From: an uncultured Dokdonia sp.
Lineage (GTDB): Bacteria > Bacteroidota > Bacteroidia > Flavobacteriales > Flavobacteriaceae
DNA: 64,000 bases
Assembly: GCF_947492815.1 (NCBI RefSeq)
Contig: NZ_CANLOB010000005.1
Location: 142,540 to 206,539 of the forward strand
Direction: 5' to 3'
A model generated the notes under the pieces. It made no database searches. It saw only the letters and a program-made list of their open reading frames with translations, and was not told the DNA's origin. The position numbers were made by a program, and so were the translations under genes. This document shows, piece by piece, positions 35,912 to 45,236 of this stretch (positions are counted from its first letter, which is position 1; every line of letters starts with the position of its first letter).

Positions 35912-37630
35912 TTATCTGTCAGGATTTTGTAGTTTTTTTATGAAATATGAAGGATAAATTCCTGTTTTCTTGTGGAAATATTTAGAAAATACTTCCGGGG
36001 AGTTAAATCCTGCTTCTGTTGCAATTGCTTTTATAGTGTAGTTTCGTAATGTATGATTTTTTTTTAATTCATTGATTATGTAATTTATTCTCAAATCATT
36101 TATATATGGAGAAAAGTTTTTTTGTTTATAATGTTTAATAACTCTTGTTAAATATTTAGAGTTTGTTTGCATTTGTTTAGCTAATATATTAGTGGTTAAG
36201 TTAACTTTATTAAAACCATTTTGTTTTTCAAATTCATCTAAGCTAGCTAAAATTTTATCAATTACATGACTTGAAATTCCTATAGGAATTTTTTCTCCTT
36301 TCTCCTTTTTGTTTTTTTCTTTGGATATAAACAGTTTTTCCGCTTGATTGGAATTCATTAATTTTTCAAACCTTGATTTATATTTCTTTTTATTTTTGAA
36401 ATTAAAGATTAGTAATGTAGAGGTTATAATTATAATAATAATTGCTAGTATTAAATAAATATTTGATTCTTTATTTTTAATCTTCAAAGTATTGATTAAC
36501 CTTTCTTTTTCAAAAACTAAGTTTGGAGTATCATAATCTCTTTCTAGTTTAATGTTTAAATCAACTAGGTTATGATCTAGAATACTATCATATTTTAATA
36601 AGCGCGTTATATAGTAGAGTTGTTGCTTAGTATCATTTTTTGATTTATAATAATCTATTATTGCTGTATAAGAAGATCTAATTTCTGGGATTAAATAGTC
36701 TGTAGAATTAATTAACGAATCAACTTTTTTAAAATAAGTGATAGATTTTTTAGTATCACCTATTTTATTATATGATTCACCTAGGTAATAATATCCATCT
36801 ATAATATTATAGTTTTCAAAATGTAAATATTTTTTAGATTCAGAATTTTTTTTAAATGCTTCTTTAATTTTTGTTATTGATTTATTATAATTTTTACAAT
36901 AATAATCAAGGATACCGTCATTTAAGATAAAATAACTTTTTATGGAGCTTTTTTTAGCTAATGTTAAACCTTCCTTATTATATAAAAGTGCAGAATCTAT
37001 TTCTTTATTTCTTCTATGAGTAATTACTAATTCTGAAAGTGTTGCTAAATAACTTGTAAAGTTTAATGTATCTAATTTTGTTTTTTCGTAAACTAAACAT
37101 TTCTTTAGAAGAATTTTTGCTTCATTATATTTTCCTATTCTTCGTTTTAATAAAGCTATGTTATGATATATGATGTATTCATAAACAGAATCATTCTTTT
37201 TTTTTGCAAATTCTAATCCTTTTAAATAACTATCAAGAGCTTCATTGAAAAAAGCCTTACTGGCATAAGAAAATCCCTTATTTACATATAGTTTTGTAGG
37301 GTAATCAATAATTTTTGATTCCTCACTATATACAATAGCACTATCTATATACGAAATATGTTTTTCTAAGTTATTTCCATATACTTGGGCCATTATTTCA
37401 TACCCGTACACTATATTACGAGTCTTATTTTTTTTATACTTTCGGAGTATCACTTCAGCGTATAAACTATCTCTTTTTTTATTGATGTTGTAAAGTTCAT
37501 AAAAATCAATAACTAATTGATGTGTATCTAACTTCTCTAAAGAATCAATTAAAGATAAGTTATGTTCTTGACTATATGATATCTGAAAAAATAAAAATAA
37601 AAATAAAATAAAAATATTTTTCAAGGACAT
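35912..37630 (-). CDS. TPR sensor with C-terminal AraC-type DNA-binding domain
   Basis: This encodes 572 residues from the ATG at 37630 (MSLKNIFILFLFLFF, signal peptide or anchor). An N-terminal TPR array covers about residues 50-350, one TM helix lies at about 387-408 (IYLILAIIIIIITS), and an AraC-type HTH is at about 460-565 (TNILAKQMQTNSKYLTRVIK, then IKAIATEAGFNSPEVFSKYF). This layout is a flavobacterial membrane-bound one-component regulator with periplasmic TPRs. It sits just upstream of the precursor gene on the same strand and is the likely regulator of the lanthipeptide-like locus. Confidence 0.85.
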   Translation of the reverse strand: MSLKNIFILFLFLFFQISYSQEHNLSLIDSLEKLDTHQLVIDFYELYNINKKRDSLYAEVILRKYKKNKTRNIVYGYEIMAQVYGNNLEKHISYIDSAIVYSEESKIIDYPTKLYVNKGFSYASKAFFNEALDSYLKGLEFAKKKNDSVYEYIIYHNIALLKRRIGKYNEAKILLKKCLVYEKTKLDTLNFTSYLATLSELVITHRRNKEIDSALLYNKEGLTLAKKSSIKSYFILNDGILDYYCKNYNKSITKIKEAFKKNSESKKYLHFENYNIIDGYYYLGESYNKIGDTKKSITYFKKVDSLINSTDYLIPEIRSSYTAIIDYYKSKNDTKQQLYYITRLLKYDSILDHNLVDLNIKLERDYDTPNLVFEKERLINTLKIKNKESNIYLILAIIIIIITSTLLIFNFKNKKKYKSRFEKLMNSNQAEKLFISKEKNKKEKGEKIPIGISSHVIDKILASLDEFEKQNGFNKVNLTTNILAKQMQTNSKYLTRVIKHYKQKNFSPYINDLRINYIINELKKNHTLRNYTIKAIATEAGFNSPEVFSKYFHKKTGIYPSYFIKKLQNPDR

Positions 37631-37701
37631 TATTAAATATCTTTTAAGGAGCATTTTTTGTAATATACAATAATATGTTAGACCTATTTTACAAGTCAAA
37701 C

Positions 37702-38178
37702 CTATATCACCCTTCTCACTTCTACAAAGGCACGTTTCCAGTATTTTTCTTCTAGGGATGAAGTAAGGACACCTTTGGAAGAGGTAGAATGTATAAAATA
37801 GATCTGTCCGCTTTTTACAGCAGTCACGAGGCCAACATGATTGATATTTCGGCTGTTTTTATTAGTTCTAAAAAATACCAAATCGCCAGCACGGGCACTG
37901 CTTTTTGAAACAGGTTTTCCTTTTTTTGCCATATCACGAGATACCCGTGGTAAGACAATGTTTTCTTTTTGGAAAGCTACATATACCAATCCTGAACAAT
38001 CCATCCCTTTTGAGGTGGTACCACCAAATTTATACTTGGTCCCCGTAAATGCTTGGGCTTGTAATACAATACGTTCTGTTTTGGTAGGTGTTTTACGACT
38101 TTTAGAGGTTACTTTTTTAGAACCTCCACAAGAGGTGAGTACTGCAGCAGTAAAAAGAAAAAGGAATAGTTTTTTCAT
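37702..38178 (-). CDS. NlpC/P60 (C40) peptidase lipoprotein
   Basis: This encodes 158 residues with the lipobox VLTSC near residue 17. The C40 cysteine peptidase domain has the nucleophile MDCSGLVYVAF, the His in NINHVGLVTA and a final polar/His residue in FIHSTSSK. Such enzymes cut peptidoglycan stem peptides in the periplasm. It probably acts in cell-wall remodelling and is unrelated to the lanthipeptide genes next to it. Confidence 0.9.
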   Translation of the reverse strand: MKKLFLFLFTAAVLTSCGGSKKVTSKSRKTPTKTERIVLQAQAFTGTKYKFGGTTSKGMDCSGLVYVAFQKENIVLPRVSRDMAKKGKPVSKSSARAGDLVFFRTNKNSRNINHVGLVTAVKSGQIYFIHSTSSKGVLTSSLEEKYWKRAFVEVRRVI

Positions 38179-38403
38179 AAAGTAGGTATGTTATAAGATT
38201 CAGGTAAAACAAATATGGGGAAAATATAACAGATGCAAAAAAAGAAAAGAGAGAATAGAACAGAACAGAGAATAGATTATACACCCAAATTAGAGAGATA
38301 TTCTATTTTTAATCAATAAAAATAGAATAAGGTGATTGAGTGATTTTCGCTTTTCGCGAAAATTGTATCGAAATTACCGAATGTCAAAAAAAGTATAAAT
38401 TAA

Positions 38404-38466
38404 ACGACTCACGACTCACGACTCACGACTCACGACTCACGACTCACGACTCACGACTTACGACTA
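38404..38466. repeat. Heptanucleotide tandem repeat (ACGACTC)7 plus two variants
   Basis: Seven perfect ACGACTC units (38404-38452) are followed by ACGACTT and ACGACTA. The two variant units encode the last residues of LpxB (Ser-Arg-Lys-Ser), and the first perfect unit supplies its TGA stop. Copy-number change would therefore alter only the 3' untranslated part. Confidence 0.95.
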
Positions 38467-39566
38467 TTTGCTACAATAAGCTTTGCGGCTTTTGCACTCG
38501 CACCACGACCACCTAGTTTTTGTTCTAAGTCATAGTAATCTGCAAAAATCTGACCTCTATGATAATCGTCTAAGATTTGGGTTAACGATGCTTTCAGAGT
38601 TTTGGTAGTAAAATCATTTTGGATTAATTCTGTGACTACAGGTTTATCCATAATCAGATTTACCAATGAAATATAATCCAATTTAATAATGCGTTTGGCA
38701 ATCTCATAAGAGATACGGCTTCCTTTATAGCAAACTACTTGCGGTACCTTAAATAACGCGGCTTCTAAGGTGGCGGTGCCAGAAGTCACCAGTGCGGCAT
38801 TTGCAAAACTGAGTACATCATACGTTTTATTCATAATCAAGCGTACCTGCGAATTTTTAAGAAATGGCGCATAAAAAGAAACATCTTGGCTAGGCGCGCC
38901 CGCAATTACAAATTGATAGTCAGGATAGTCATCTACCACACTTAACATTACGCTTAACATGGCATTAATTTCTTGCTTACGACTTCCTGGGAGTAACGCA
39001 ATCATAGGGCGGTCATCAAGATCGTGTTCTTTTGTAAACACATCAGGATCGGCTTGCGTACGTCCCGAAATAGCATCTATAAGCGGGTGTCCTACAAAAT
39101 GCACAGGATACTGGTATTTTGCATAAAATCCTTCTACAAAAGGTAAGATCACATACATATGATCTATGGTAGTTTTAATCGTCTTTACACGACTTGCACG
39201 CGAAGCCCACACTTGCGGGCTGATATAATAATGTGTGTTATATCCTTGTGCTTTTGCCCACTTTGCAATGCGTAAATTGAAACCTGAATTGTCTATAAAA
39301 ATAAGTATATCTGGCTGGAAGGCAGCAATGTCTTTTTTACATGCACTGATAAATCCTAAAATGGTAAAGAGATTTCTTAAAATTTCTACAAATCCCATAA
39401 AAGCACGCTCTTTATAATGTGTAACTAAGGTGCCTCCTACATCTTGCATAAGATCACCACCCCAAAAACGTATATCTGCTTCTGGGTCTTCATGATATAA
39501 AGCCTTCATGAGATTTGATCCATGTAAATCTCCACTAGCTTCTCCTACAAGTATGTAATATTTCAT
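38451..39566 (-). CDS. lpxB: Lipid-A-disaccharide synthase
   Basis: This encodes 371 residues. LpxB joins UDP-diacylglucosamine and lipid X in lipid A synthesis at the inner membrane. GT19 motifs are YYILVGEASGDLHGSNLM at the start, RFWGGDLMQDVGG, IFIDNSGFNLRIAKWA, IALLPGSRKQEI and ALVTSGTATLEAALF. The C-terminal tail is formed by the tandem repeat. A conserved flavobacterial order lpxB-small membrane gene-surE is seen here on the minus strand. Confidence 0.95.
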   Translation of the reverse strand: MKYYILVGEASGDLHGSNLMKALYHEDPEADIRFWGGDLMQDVGGTLVTHYKERAFMGFVEILRNLFTILGFISACKKDIAAFQPDILIFIDNSGFNLRIAKWAKAQGYNTHYYISPQVWASRASRVKTIKTTIDHMYVILPFVEGFYAKYQYPVHFVGHPLIDAISGRTQADPDVFTKEHDLDDRPMIALLPGSRKQEINAMLSVMLSVVDDYPDYQFVIAGAPSQDVSFYAPFLKNSQVRLIMNKTYDVLSFANAALVTSGTATLEAALFKVPQVVCYKGSRISYEIAKRIIKLDYISLVNLIMDKPVVTELIQNDFTTKTLKASLTQILDDYHRGQIFADYYDLEQKLGGRGASAKAAKLIVANSRKS

Positions 39567-39636
39567 TTATTTAAAATTTTTATTCCGTTTAAAACGAAAT
39601 AAATAAAGAATTTATGCTTGAATCAATTGCTACGTT

Positions 39637-39656
39637 CCTGTCTACCGTCAGGCAGG
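39637..39656. repeat. Flavobacterial interspersed repeat
   Basis: CCTGTCTACCGTCAGGCAGG is an imperfect inverted repeat of a type that recurs in spacers of many Flavobacteriaceae. Here it lies in the gap before lpxB. Confidence 0.5.
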
Positions 39657-39724
39657 TTTGCATACTAAATTTAAGTATTGAAATACGTAAACAACTACTT
39701 AAATGTATGTACGCTTATTTCAAT

Positions 39725-40003
39725 TTATAAAAATTTGCGCACCATTACTAAAACGGCGATGATAACCGTTATTAAAAGAACGCCACGGGCTTTGTAATCT
39801 TGTTTCTTTTTAATAAAAATAAAGAAAGCAACCAGATTCAATATGGCACCTAAAGTGACAATTTTACCAAAATACCCTTCATCCATTGATTTTTGAATTG
39901 TTACATCAACGCTATAATCAGAAAATGCCATGATATATAAATATACACCTATCGCATTAGCAATGAGTCCTATAATAGCTCCAGAAATGATGTCTTTTTT
40001 CAT
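39725..40003 (-). CDS. Small membrane protein between surE and lpxB
   Basis: This encodes 92 residues with three hydrophobic helices (about 5-26, 48-65, 73-89). The first pair is separated by a loop with an acidic patch (MDEGYFGK). Homologues occupy the same place in related genomes. The function is unknown; lipid A or nucleotide metabolism is suggested only by its neighbours. Confidence 0.7.
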   Translation of the reverse strand: MKKDIISGAIIGLIANAIGVYLYIMAFSDYSVDVTIQKSMDEGYFGKIVTLGAILNLVAFFIFIKKKQDYKARGVLLITVIIAVLVMVRKFL

Positions 40004-40139
40004 AAATAATGGCTAGATTAGTATAGATTGTTTATGCAAAAATAACAATCCTTTTTGAGGTGTAGCTGTTTATGTTTCGTACTTCGATAAACTCAGTATA
40101 AACTTCACTTTCGTGAAAGCGTATAAAACAATAGTTATA

Positions 40140-40913
40140 TTAAAAATCTAAACTGTTCAATTCTTGAATGGCGTGATGTGCTGTGAGATCAAATTGGGTA
40201 GGAACAATGCTTACATATCCTTGAGCAAGTGCCCACTCATCAGTATCTTCTCCTTTATCTTGATTAATAAATTCTCCTGTTAACCAATAGTAATCACGTC
40301 CTTGCGGACTTGTGCGTTTATCAAAATCTTCTACCCACATCGCTTTTGCTTGACGGCATACTTTAGTCCCTTTAATTTCCGAAAGTGGTAGTTTAGGGAT
40401 ATTTACATTGAGTACGACACCTTTGGGAAGACCGCTTTTTAATACTTGTTCAGTAATTGATTTTACAAAGGACCTGCAAGCTTCAAAATCTGCATCTGCA
40501 CTGTAATCTAACAGCGAAAAACCAATCGCAGGAATACCTTCTATACCAGCCTCTACAGCTGCACTCATAGTGCCACTATAAATCACGTTAATAGAAGAAT
40601 TACTTCCATGATTAATACCACTTACACAAAGATCTGGCGAGCGATCTAGTATCTGTTGATTCGCTAGTTTTACACAATCGGCTGGAGTGCCAGAACAACT
40701 ATATTCTTTATGCGCTGCTTCTTTGTCATACACAAAAGGATCACAGTAAAGCGTGTTATTAATAGTGATAGCGTGTCCCATAGCACTTTGCGGGCTGTCT
40801 GGTGCTACCACAATAACATCTCCTATAGTACACATTACCTCGATGAGTGTGCGTATGCCTTTTGCTGTAATGCCATCGTCATTAGTAATAAGAATAAGTG
40901 GTTTTTTTTCCAT
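40140..40913 (-). CDS. surE: 5'/3'-nucleotidase SurE
   Basis: This encodes 257 residues. SurE is a metal-dependent phosphatase of nucleoside monophosphates. The metal-binding N-terminus reads ILITNDDGITAKG with Asp-Asp, followed by VVAPDSPQSAMGHAIT, the Asn-containing VSGINHGSN and SGTMSAAVEAG. It is the first gene of the surE-lpxB run. Confidence 0.95.
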   Translation of the reverse strand: MEKKPLILITNDDGITAKGIRTLIEVMCTIGDVIVVAPDSPQSAMGHAITINNTLYCDPFVYDKEAAHKEYSCSGTPADCVKLANQQILDRSPDLCVSGINHGSNSSINVIYSGTMSAAVEAGIEGIPAIGFSLLDYSADADFEACRSFVKSITEQVLKSGLPKGVVLNVNIPKLPLSEIKGTKVCRQAKAMWVEDFDKRTSPQGRDYYWLTGEFINQDKGEDTDEWALAQGYVSIVPTQFDLTAHHAIQELNSLDF

Positions 40914-41047
40914 GTGTATATAAAGTTGGATTCTATGCGCGAAAATACGTAAATTGCTTCTCTTTAGTGCCTGTTGAGGTTTAACAAAAAATTACAACCA
41001 TTATTTATACTCTGGCACAATTTTTAATGTACATTGGTAGTTAAAAA

Positions 41048-43207
41048 ATGCAAATACGTAATTTTATGAGAAGTAATTTAAAGTTAATAGCTCTTGCTCT
41101 GCTATTTTCGGTGGCGAGCTGTAGTTTTACTACAAAAGAAGTTGAAGAAGATCCAGATAAAGACAAATTACTATTAGATTTAATATCTTATGTTATAGAG
41201 CGTGGTCATTTTGATGCAAAAGACATGGATGATACGTTTTCGGCATCAGTTTTTGAAGATTATATTGATGCATTAGATCCATATAGACGCTTTTTTCACA
41301 AAAAAGATATAGAAGAGTTTGCTGCTTACAAAGACAAAATAGATGATATGGTAAAGGAAAAAGATCTTACGTTCTTTGATCTGACTTACCAGCGTTATTT
41401 AGAGCGTTTTAAAGAGGCAAAAGAAGCACAGAATGCAATTCTAGAAAAACCATTTGATTTTTCTAAGCGTGAGACTATTGATACAGAGTATGAAAAACTA
41501 GCCTACGCAAAGAATAAAAAAGAAATCAAAGAGCGTTGGAGATTACAATTAAAATTAAATGCATTGAGTACTTTTTATGACATGAAAGATACTCAGGAAA
41601 CGCAACTAGCAGATGGAAAAGAAGTAGAAGAGGTACTTACAGATGTACAGATAGAAGAGAAAGCTAGAAAAGAAATCACAGAAAGTACTGCTAACTTTTT
41701 TGATCTTACAGAAGAGCTTGAGCGTAAAGATTATTTTGCAACATTTTTAAATGCGATTGTAGAAGAGTTTGATCCACATACAAATTACTTTGCTCCTGTA
41801 GCTAAAGATCGATTTGACCAACGTATGAGTGGTCAGTTTGAAGGGATTGGAGCTCGTCTTCAAAAAAGAAATGGAGCGGTACACGTAACTGATATTATTT
41901 CTGGAGGACCTGCTTGGAGACAAGAAGAATTACAAGCTGGAGATATTATATTAAAAGTAGCTCAAGATGGAGATGACCAAGCTACTAGTATTCAAGGAAT
42001 GCGTCTTGATGATGCTATCAAACTTATAAAAGGCCCTAAAGACACCAAAGTAACACTTAACGTAAAGCGTAAGATAGATGGGAGTATCAAAGATATTGTA
42101 ATTACAAGAGATGTTGTTTTACTAGAAGAGACTTATGCAAAATCTGCTGCTGTACGTAAAGATGATCGTAATTATGGAATCATTAATTTACCTAGTTTTT
42201 ACTTTGATACAGAAAATGCTGGAGGACGTAATGCAGCTTCAGATATAAAACAAGAAATCATTCGCCTTAAGAAACAAGGAATGGAAGGTCTTGTGATAGA
42301 TTTACGTAATAATGGTGGTGGATCTTTAAAAGCGGTTGTAGATATGGCTGGACTTTTTATAAAAGAAGGACCTGTAGTACAAGTAAAGTCTAGTGATGAT
42401 ACACCAGATATCCTTAATGATGAAGATAAAAGTATTCTATGGGATGGACCACTCGTAATTCTTGTAAATGAAAATTCAGCTTCAGCTAGTGAAATCCTAG
42501 CGGCAGCAATGCAAGATTATAAAAGAGCTATTATTATAGGTGGAAAACAAACTTTTGGAAAAGGAACAGTACAACGTTTCTTCCCATTAAATAGATGGTT
42601 GCGTTCTAATGATTATGGAGATATAGGATCGCTTAAAGTAACTATTCAGAAGTTTTACCGTGTCAATGGAGGTTCGACACAACTAGAAGGTGTAAAGAGT
42701 GATGTCGTTGTTCCAGATGTATATAGCTATATAGATATAGGAGAACGTGATCAAGAGAATCCATTACCTTGGGATAGAATAAGAGCAGCTTCTTATGATG
42801 CATGGGATGGATATATTGATTATGAAAAAACAATAGAAAGTAGTGTTGCTCGTATTTCAAAAAGCGAACAACTTAAATTGATAAATGATTATGCAAAATG
42901 GCTTAAAGACCGCCGCGAAGACACTGAGTGGGATTTAAGTTATGAAGGGTATAAAAATAGAGTTTTAAAAAGTGAAGAAGAAACAAAGCGTTTTGATGCC
43001 ATAGATGATTATGCTTCTAATCTTACGTATAAGTCTTTACCTTATGAATTAAAACTTTTTGAAAATGATACCGTGCTAAAAGACAAAAGAGAACGTTGGC
43101 ACAAAAGTCTTGCAAGTGATGTATATGTAGAAGAGGCAATTAACGTATTACAAGACTTAAAAATTAATAATATTAGAAAGAGTAAAATTGCAGCGATAAA
43201 AGATTAA
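41048..43207 (+). CDS. Tail-specific protease (Prc/CtpA, S41) lipoprotein
   Basis: This encodes 719 residues; the ATG at 41048 or the one at 41066 (MRSNLKLIALALLFSVASC) could start it, and the latter begins at an ideal lipoprotein signal. An N-terminal helical domain (about 30-240) precedes a PDZ domain (about 255-345; MSGQFEGIGARLQ, DIISGGPAW) and the S41 core with Ser in NENSASASEI and Lys in GGKQTFGKGTVQ. A DUF3340-like tail ends the protein, as in E. coli Prc. It degrades misfolded periplasmic proteins from their C-termini. Confidence 0.93.
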   Translation: MQIRNFMRSNLKLIALALLFSVASCSFTTKEVEEDPDKDKLLLDLISYVIERGHFDAKDMDDTFSASVFEDYIDALDPYRRFFHKKDIEEFAAYKDKIDDMVKEKDLTFFDLTYQRYLERFKEAKEAQNAILEKPFDFSKRETIDTEYEKLAYAKNKKEIKERWRLQLKLNALSTFYDMKDTQETQLADGKEVEEVLTDVQIEEKARKEITESTANFFDLTEELERKDYFATFLNAIVEEFDPHTNYFAPVAKDRFDQRMSGQFEGIGARLQKRNGAVHVTDIISGGPAWRQEELQAGDIILKVAQDGDDQATSIQGMRLDDAIKLIKGPKDTKVTLNVKRKIDGSIKDIVITRDVVLLEETYAKSAAVRKDDRNYGIINLPSFYFDTENAGGRNAASDIKQEIIRLKKQGMEGLVIDLRNNGGGSLKAVVDMAGLFIKEGPVVQVKSSDDTPDILNDEDKSILWDGPLVILVNENSASASEILAAAMQDYKRAIIIGGKQTFGKGTVQRFFPLNRWLRSNDYGDIGSLKVTIQKFYRVNGGSTQLEGVKSDVVVPDVYSYIDIGERDQENPLPWDRIRAASYDAWDGYIDYEKTIESSVARISKSEQLKLINDYAKWLKDRREDTEWDLSYEGYKNRVLKSEEETKRFDAIDDYASNLTYKSLPYELKLFENDTVLKDKRERWHKSLASDVYVEEAINVLQDLKINNIRKSKIAAIKD

Positions 43208-43210
43208 TTT

Positions 43211-44311
43211 ATGTCGCAAACCGCAAATTCACTCACAGGTTTAGCGCTCCAAAAGTTTAAGAAAAACTTTTGGGGCGTTTTGAGTTTGTGCTATATCGTA
43301 CTTTGCGGTATGATCGCATTATTTGCATATCTAATTGCTCCAGATAATAGCCAGAATGCAAACCAAATGCATCTTTCTATACATTCTCGTGGTCCTGGTT
43401 TTACAACTACGATGCTTACCATTCCCTCGACTATAGAAGAGGAGTCATTTGCATTTTCGTCATTGTTTTTTGGAAAACGTAATAATGACACAGAAATTCC
43501 AATTACCGCTCATACTATTGAGGGAAATACAATTATATACACCCCTTATGCTGGTGATGATATAAAAGGGATTCCTAAGCGTTTGGAAATGGAAGAAGGG
43601 GTAGATGTATACGCTTTCGCGAAAGCGCATATAGCATCACAAAAATTTATGCTAGGAACAGATAAATATGGAAGGGATTTATTGAGTAGAATGTTCGTGG
43701 GAGCTCGTATTTCGTTTTCTATAGGATTTGTCGCTGTTTTTATTTCGCTGCTTATAGGGTTATTTATGGGTTCGTTAGCTGGATATTTTGGAGGAAAAGT
43801 AGATGCTGTTATTATGTGGGTTATTAATGTGACTTGGTCTATTCCTACATTATTACTTGTCATTGCTATTACGCTGGCTTTAGGAAAAGGGTTTTGGCAG
43901 GTGTTTATAGCTGTTGGTCTCACCATGTGGGTAGAAGTAGCGCGTGTGGTAAGAGGTCAGATTATGGGAGTGAAACAAATGCAATATGTCACTGCAGCTA
44001 AAGCCTTAGGTTATACACATGGACGTATTATTATAAGACATATACTACCTAATATTATGGCACCTCTTATCGTGATTTCTGCTGCCAATTTTGCAGGAGC
44101 GATTCTTATAGAAAGCGGTCTTAGTTTTTTAGGAATAGGAGCACAGCCACCAATGCCAAGTTGGGGCGCGATGATTAAAGATCATTACAGCTATATTATA
44201 TTAGGAAAACCATATCTAGCGGTTATTCCTGGGCTTGCTATTATGTTACTCGTCATGGCTTTTATGATGGTTGGTAATGCGCTCAGAGATGCTTTGGATG
44301 TGAAGAGTTAA
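43211..44311 (+). CDS. OppC-like ABC permease
   Basis: This encodes 366 residues, with six TM segments and the cytoplasmic EAA-type loop (AKALGYTHGRIIIRHILPN). An N-terminal OppC_N helix (about 20-42) is followed by a 100-residue periplasmic insert and the phrase GTDKYGRDLLSRM that marks the DppC/OppC family. No ATPase or binding protein is adjacent. It is transcribed 3 bases after the protease gene. Substrate is probably peptides. A palindrome copy encodes YAFAKA. Confidence 0.9.
   Translation: MSQTANSLTGLALQKFKKNFWGVLSLCYIVLCGMIALFAYLIAPDNSQNANQMHLSIHSRGPGFTTTMLTIPSTIEEESFAFSSLFFGKRNNDTEIPITAHTIEGNTIIYTPYAGDDIKGIPKRLEMEEGVDVYAFAKAHIASQKFMLGTDKYGRDLLSRMFVGARISFSIGFVAVFISLLIGLFMGSLAGYFGGKVDAVIMWVINVTWSIPTLLLVIAITLALGKGFWQVFIAVGLTMWVEVARVVRGQIMGVKQMQYVTAAKALGYTHGRIIIRHILPNIMAPLIVISAANFAGAILIESGLSFLGIGAQPPMPSWGAMIKDHYSYIILGKPYLAVIPGLAIMLLVMAFMMVGNALRDALDVKS
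43613..43626. repeat. Palindrome GCTTTCGCGAAAGC, copy 8
   Basis: This copy lies inside the permease gene, in the segment encoding the periplasmic insert, read as AFAKA. Confidence 0.9.
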
Positions 44312-44312
44312 C

Positions 44313-44354
44313 AACTAATCAAAAACTATTGTATAGAATAGCTTTTGATTAGTT
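44313..44354 (+). terminator. Hairpin after the permease gene
   Basis: AACTAATCAAAA (44313-44324) pairs perfectly with TTTTGATTAGTT (44343-44354) across an 18-nt loop, directly after the stop codon. Confidence 0.7.
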
Positions 44355-44469
44355 ATTTGAGATTAATTTCAAAAAATACTTCTTACATTCTAATTGGTAT
44401 TACTAATGGATAATATCAAAAATAACACTACATCATAGCCAGTAAAAAGAAACGTCTACTAATTGATAA

Positions 44470-44643
44470 TTAGCAATTTTGTTGGCATTCTTGAAAACAA
44501 TCTCCTAATTCAACTCTAGTACTAGAAATGGCCGCACAGTTATAATAACATGCTACTACACATGAATTACCGCCAGAGATGGCTAATTGTTCAGTTTTAT
44601 TTAATGATTTGGCTTTGCTTAATTTTAAAATGTTTTTTAACAT
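44470..44643 (-). CDS. GG-leader Cys-rich peptide E
   Basis: This encodes 57 residues. The leader MLKNILKLSKAKSLNKTEQ ends in ISGG at residues 22-25. The 32-residue core has six Cys (CVVACYYNC, GDCFQECQQNC). It directly follows peptide C (85-bp gap) and probably shares its transcript. Double-glycine leaders are cut by C39 peptidases such as the exporter at 46.5 kb, and an even number of Cys suggests disulfide bonds. Confidence 0.75.
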   Translation of the reverse strand: MLKNILKLSKAKSLNKTEQLAISGGNSCVVACYYNCAAISSTRVELGDCFQECQQNC

Positions 44644-44728
44644 GAGATATTGTTTTTAAGATTAGTGATAGCGCTAGTAAATAATTATGTCTAGCTTCTC
44701 ATTAATATTTTAATAGATTGAATGAGCA

Positions 44729-44911
44729 TTAATCAACGCACATTCCATCCATACAACATCCTCTTCCATCTGGAGTATTTGGGTTTCCATAGCATGGACA
44801 TCCTTCACTCTCTAGTGTACAAAGGAAGATATTACATCCTAAAGTTCCTCCATTAATCGATTTTTGTTGACTTGCATTTAGTGCTTCTCCTAGTTTTACT
44901 AATTTTTTCAT
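44729..44911 (-). CDS. GG-leader Cys-rich peptide C
   Basis: This encodes 60 residues. The leader MKKLVKLGEALNASQQKSI ends NGG (residues 20-22), and the core has seven Cys, including CPCY and GCCMDGMC. It is preceded by the pseudoknot leader at 44943-44991, the same RNA that stands before three other peptides in this locus. It lies downstream of the exporter and HlyD genes on the same strand, behind a terminator. Confidence 0.78.
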   Translation of the reverse strand: MKKLVKLGEALNASQQKSINGGTLGCNIFLCTLESEGCPCYGNPNTPDGRGCCMDGMCVD

Positions 44912-44942
44912 GGTTAAAAATAATTTTGAATTTTAATGATAA

Positions 44943-44991
44943 CCTTGATCCATTAAAGACACTCAAGGTATGTGTCTATCCTTGCAAGAAT
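44943..44991 (-). ncRNA. Hairpin plus H-type pseudoknot leader, copy C
   Basis: In transcript direction: a 5' hairpin (44991-44978), stem 1 AGACAC (44977-44972) paired with GTGTCT (44962-44957), a 3-nt loop ATA, stem 2 CCTTGA (44968-44963) paired with TCAAGG (44948-44943), and an 8-nt loop. Stem 2 differs from the other copies but still pairs perfectly. It ends 31 bases before the peptide start codon. Confidence 0.72.
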
Positions 44992-45180
44992 ATTTTCGGG
45001 TATTTTTTTAATAATTTGACAGTCAGATTGTTATTGGGGTCGGGATTTTTACTTAAAAATAATCAAAAATGAATTTAAATTACTGATAATCTGAATTTTA
45101 ACATTAAAATGAGTTGAATTTTAACGTATTGATGATAAAATCATTAAAAAATGCATGTAAGTAAAACGACTTATGACTAA

Positions 45181-45221
45181 AAAAACAAAGCCATCAATAG
45201 TACATTGATGGCTTTGTTTTT
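45181..45221. terminator. Bidirectional terminator after the HlyD gene
   Basis: AAAGCCATCAAT pairs with ATTGATGGCTTT within A- and T-runs (arms 45181-45198 and 45204-45221), 16 bases beyond the HlyD stop. Confidence 0.9.
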
Positions 45222-45236
45222 TGATTTTTTATAGAA

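Noticed and set aside
38343..38363. Palindrome-like ATTTTCGC/GCGAAAAT
   Set aside because: Resembles the 14-bp palindrome but does not match it; treated as a decayed copy or chance and not counted.
40107..40120. CACTTTCGTGAAAGCG before surE
   Set aside because: One arm of the 14-bp palindrome is altered; a decayed copy, not counted among the exact eleven.
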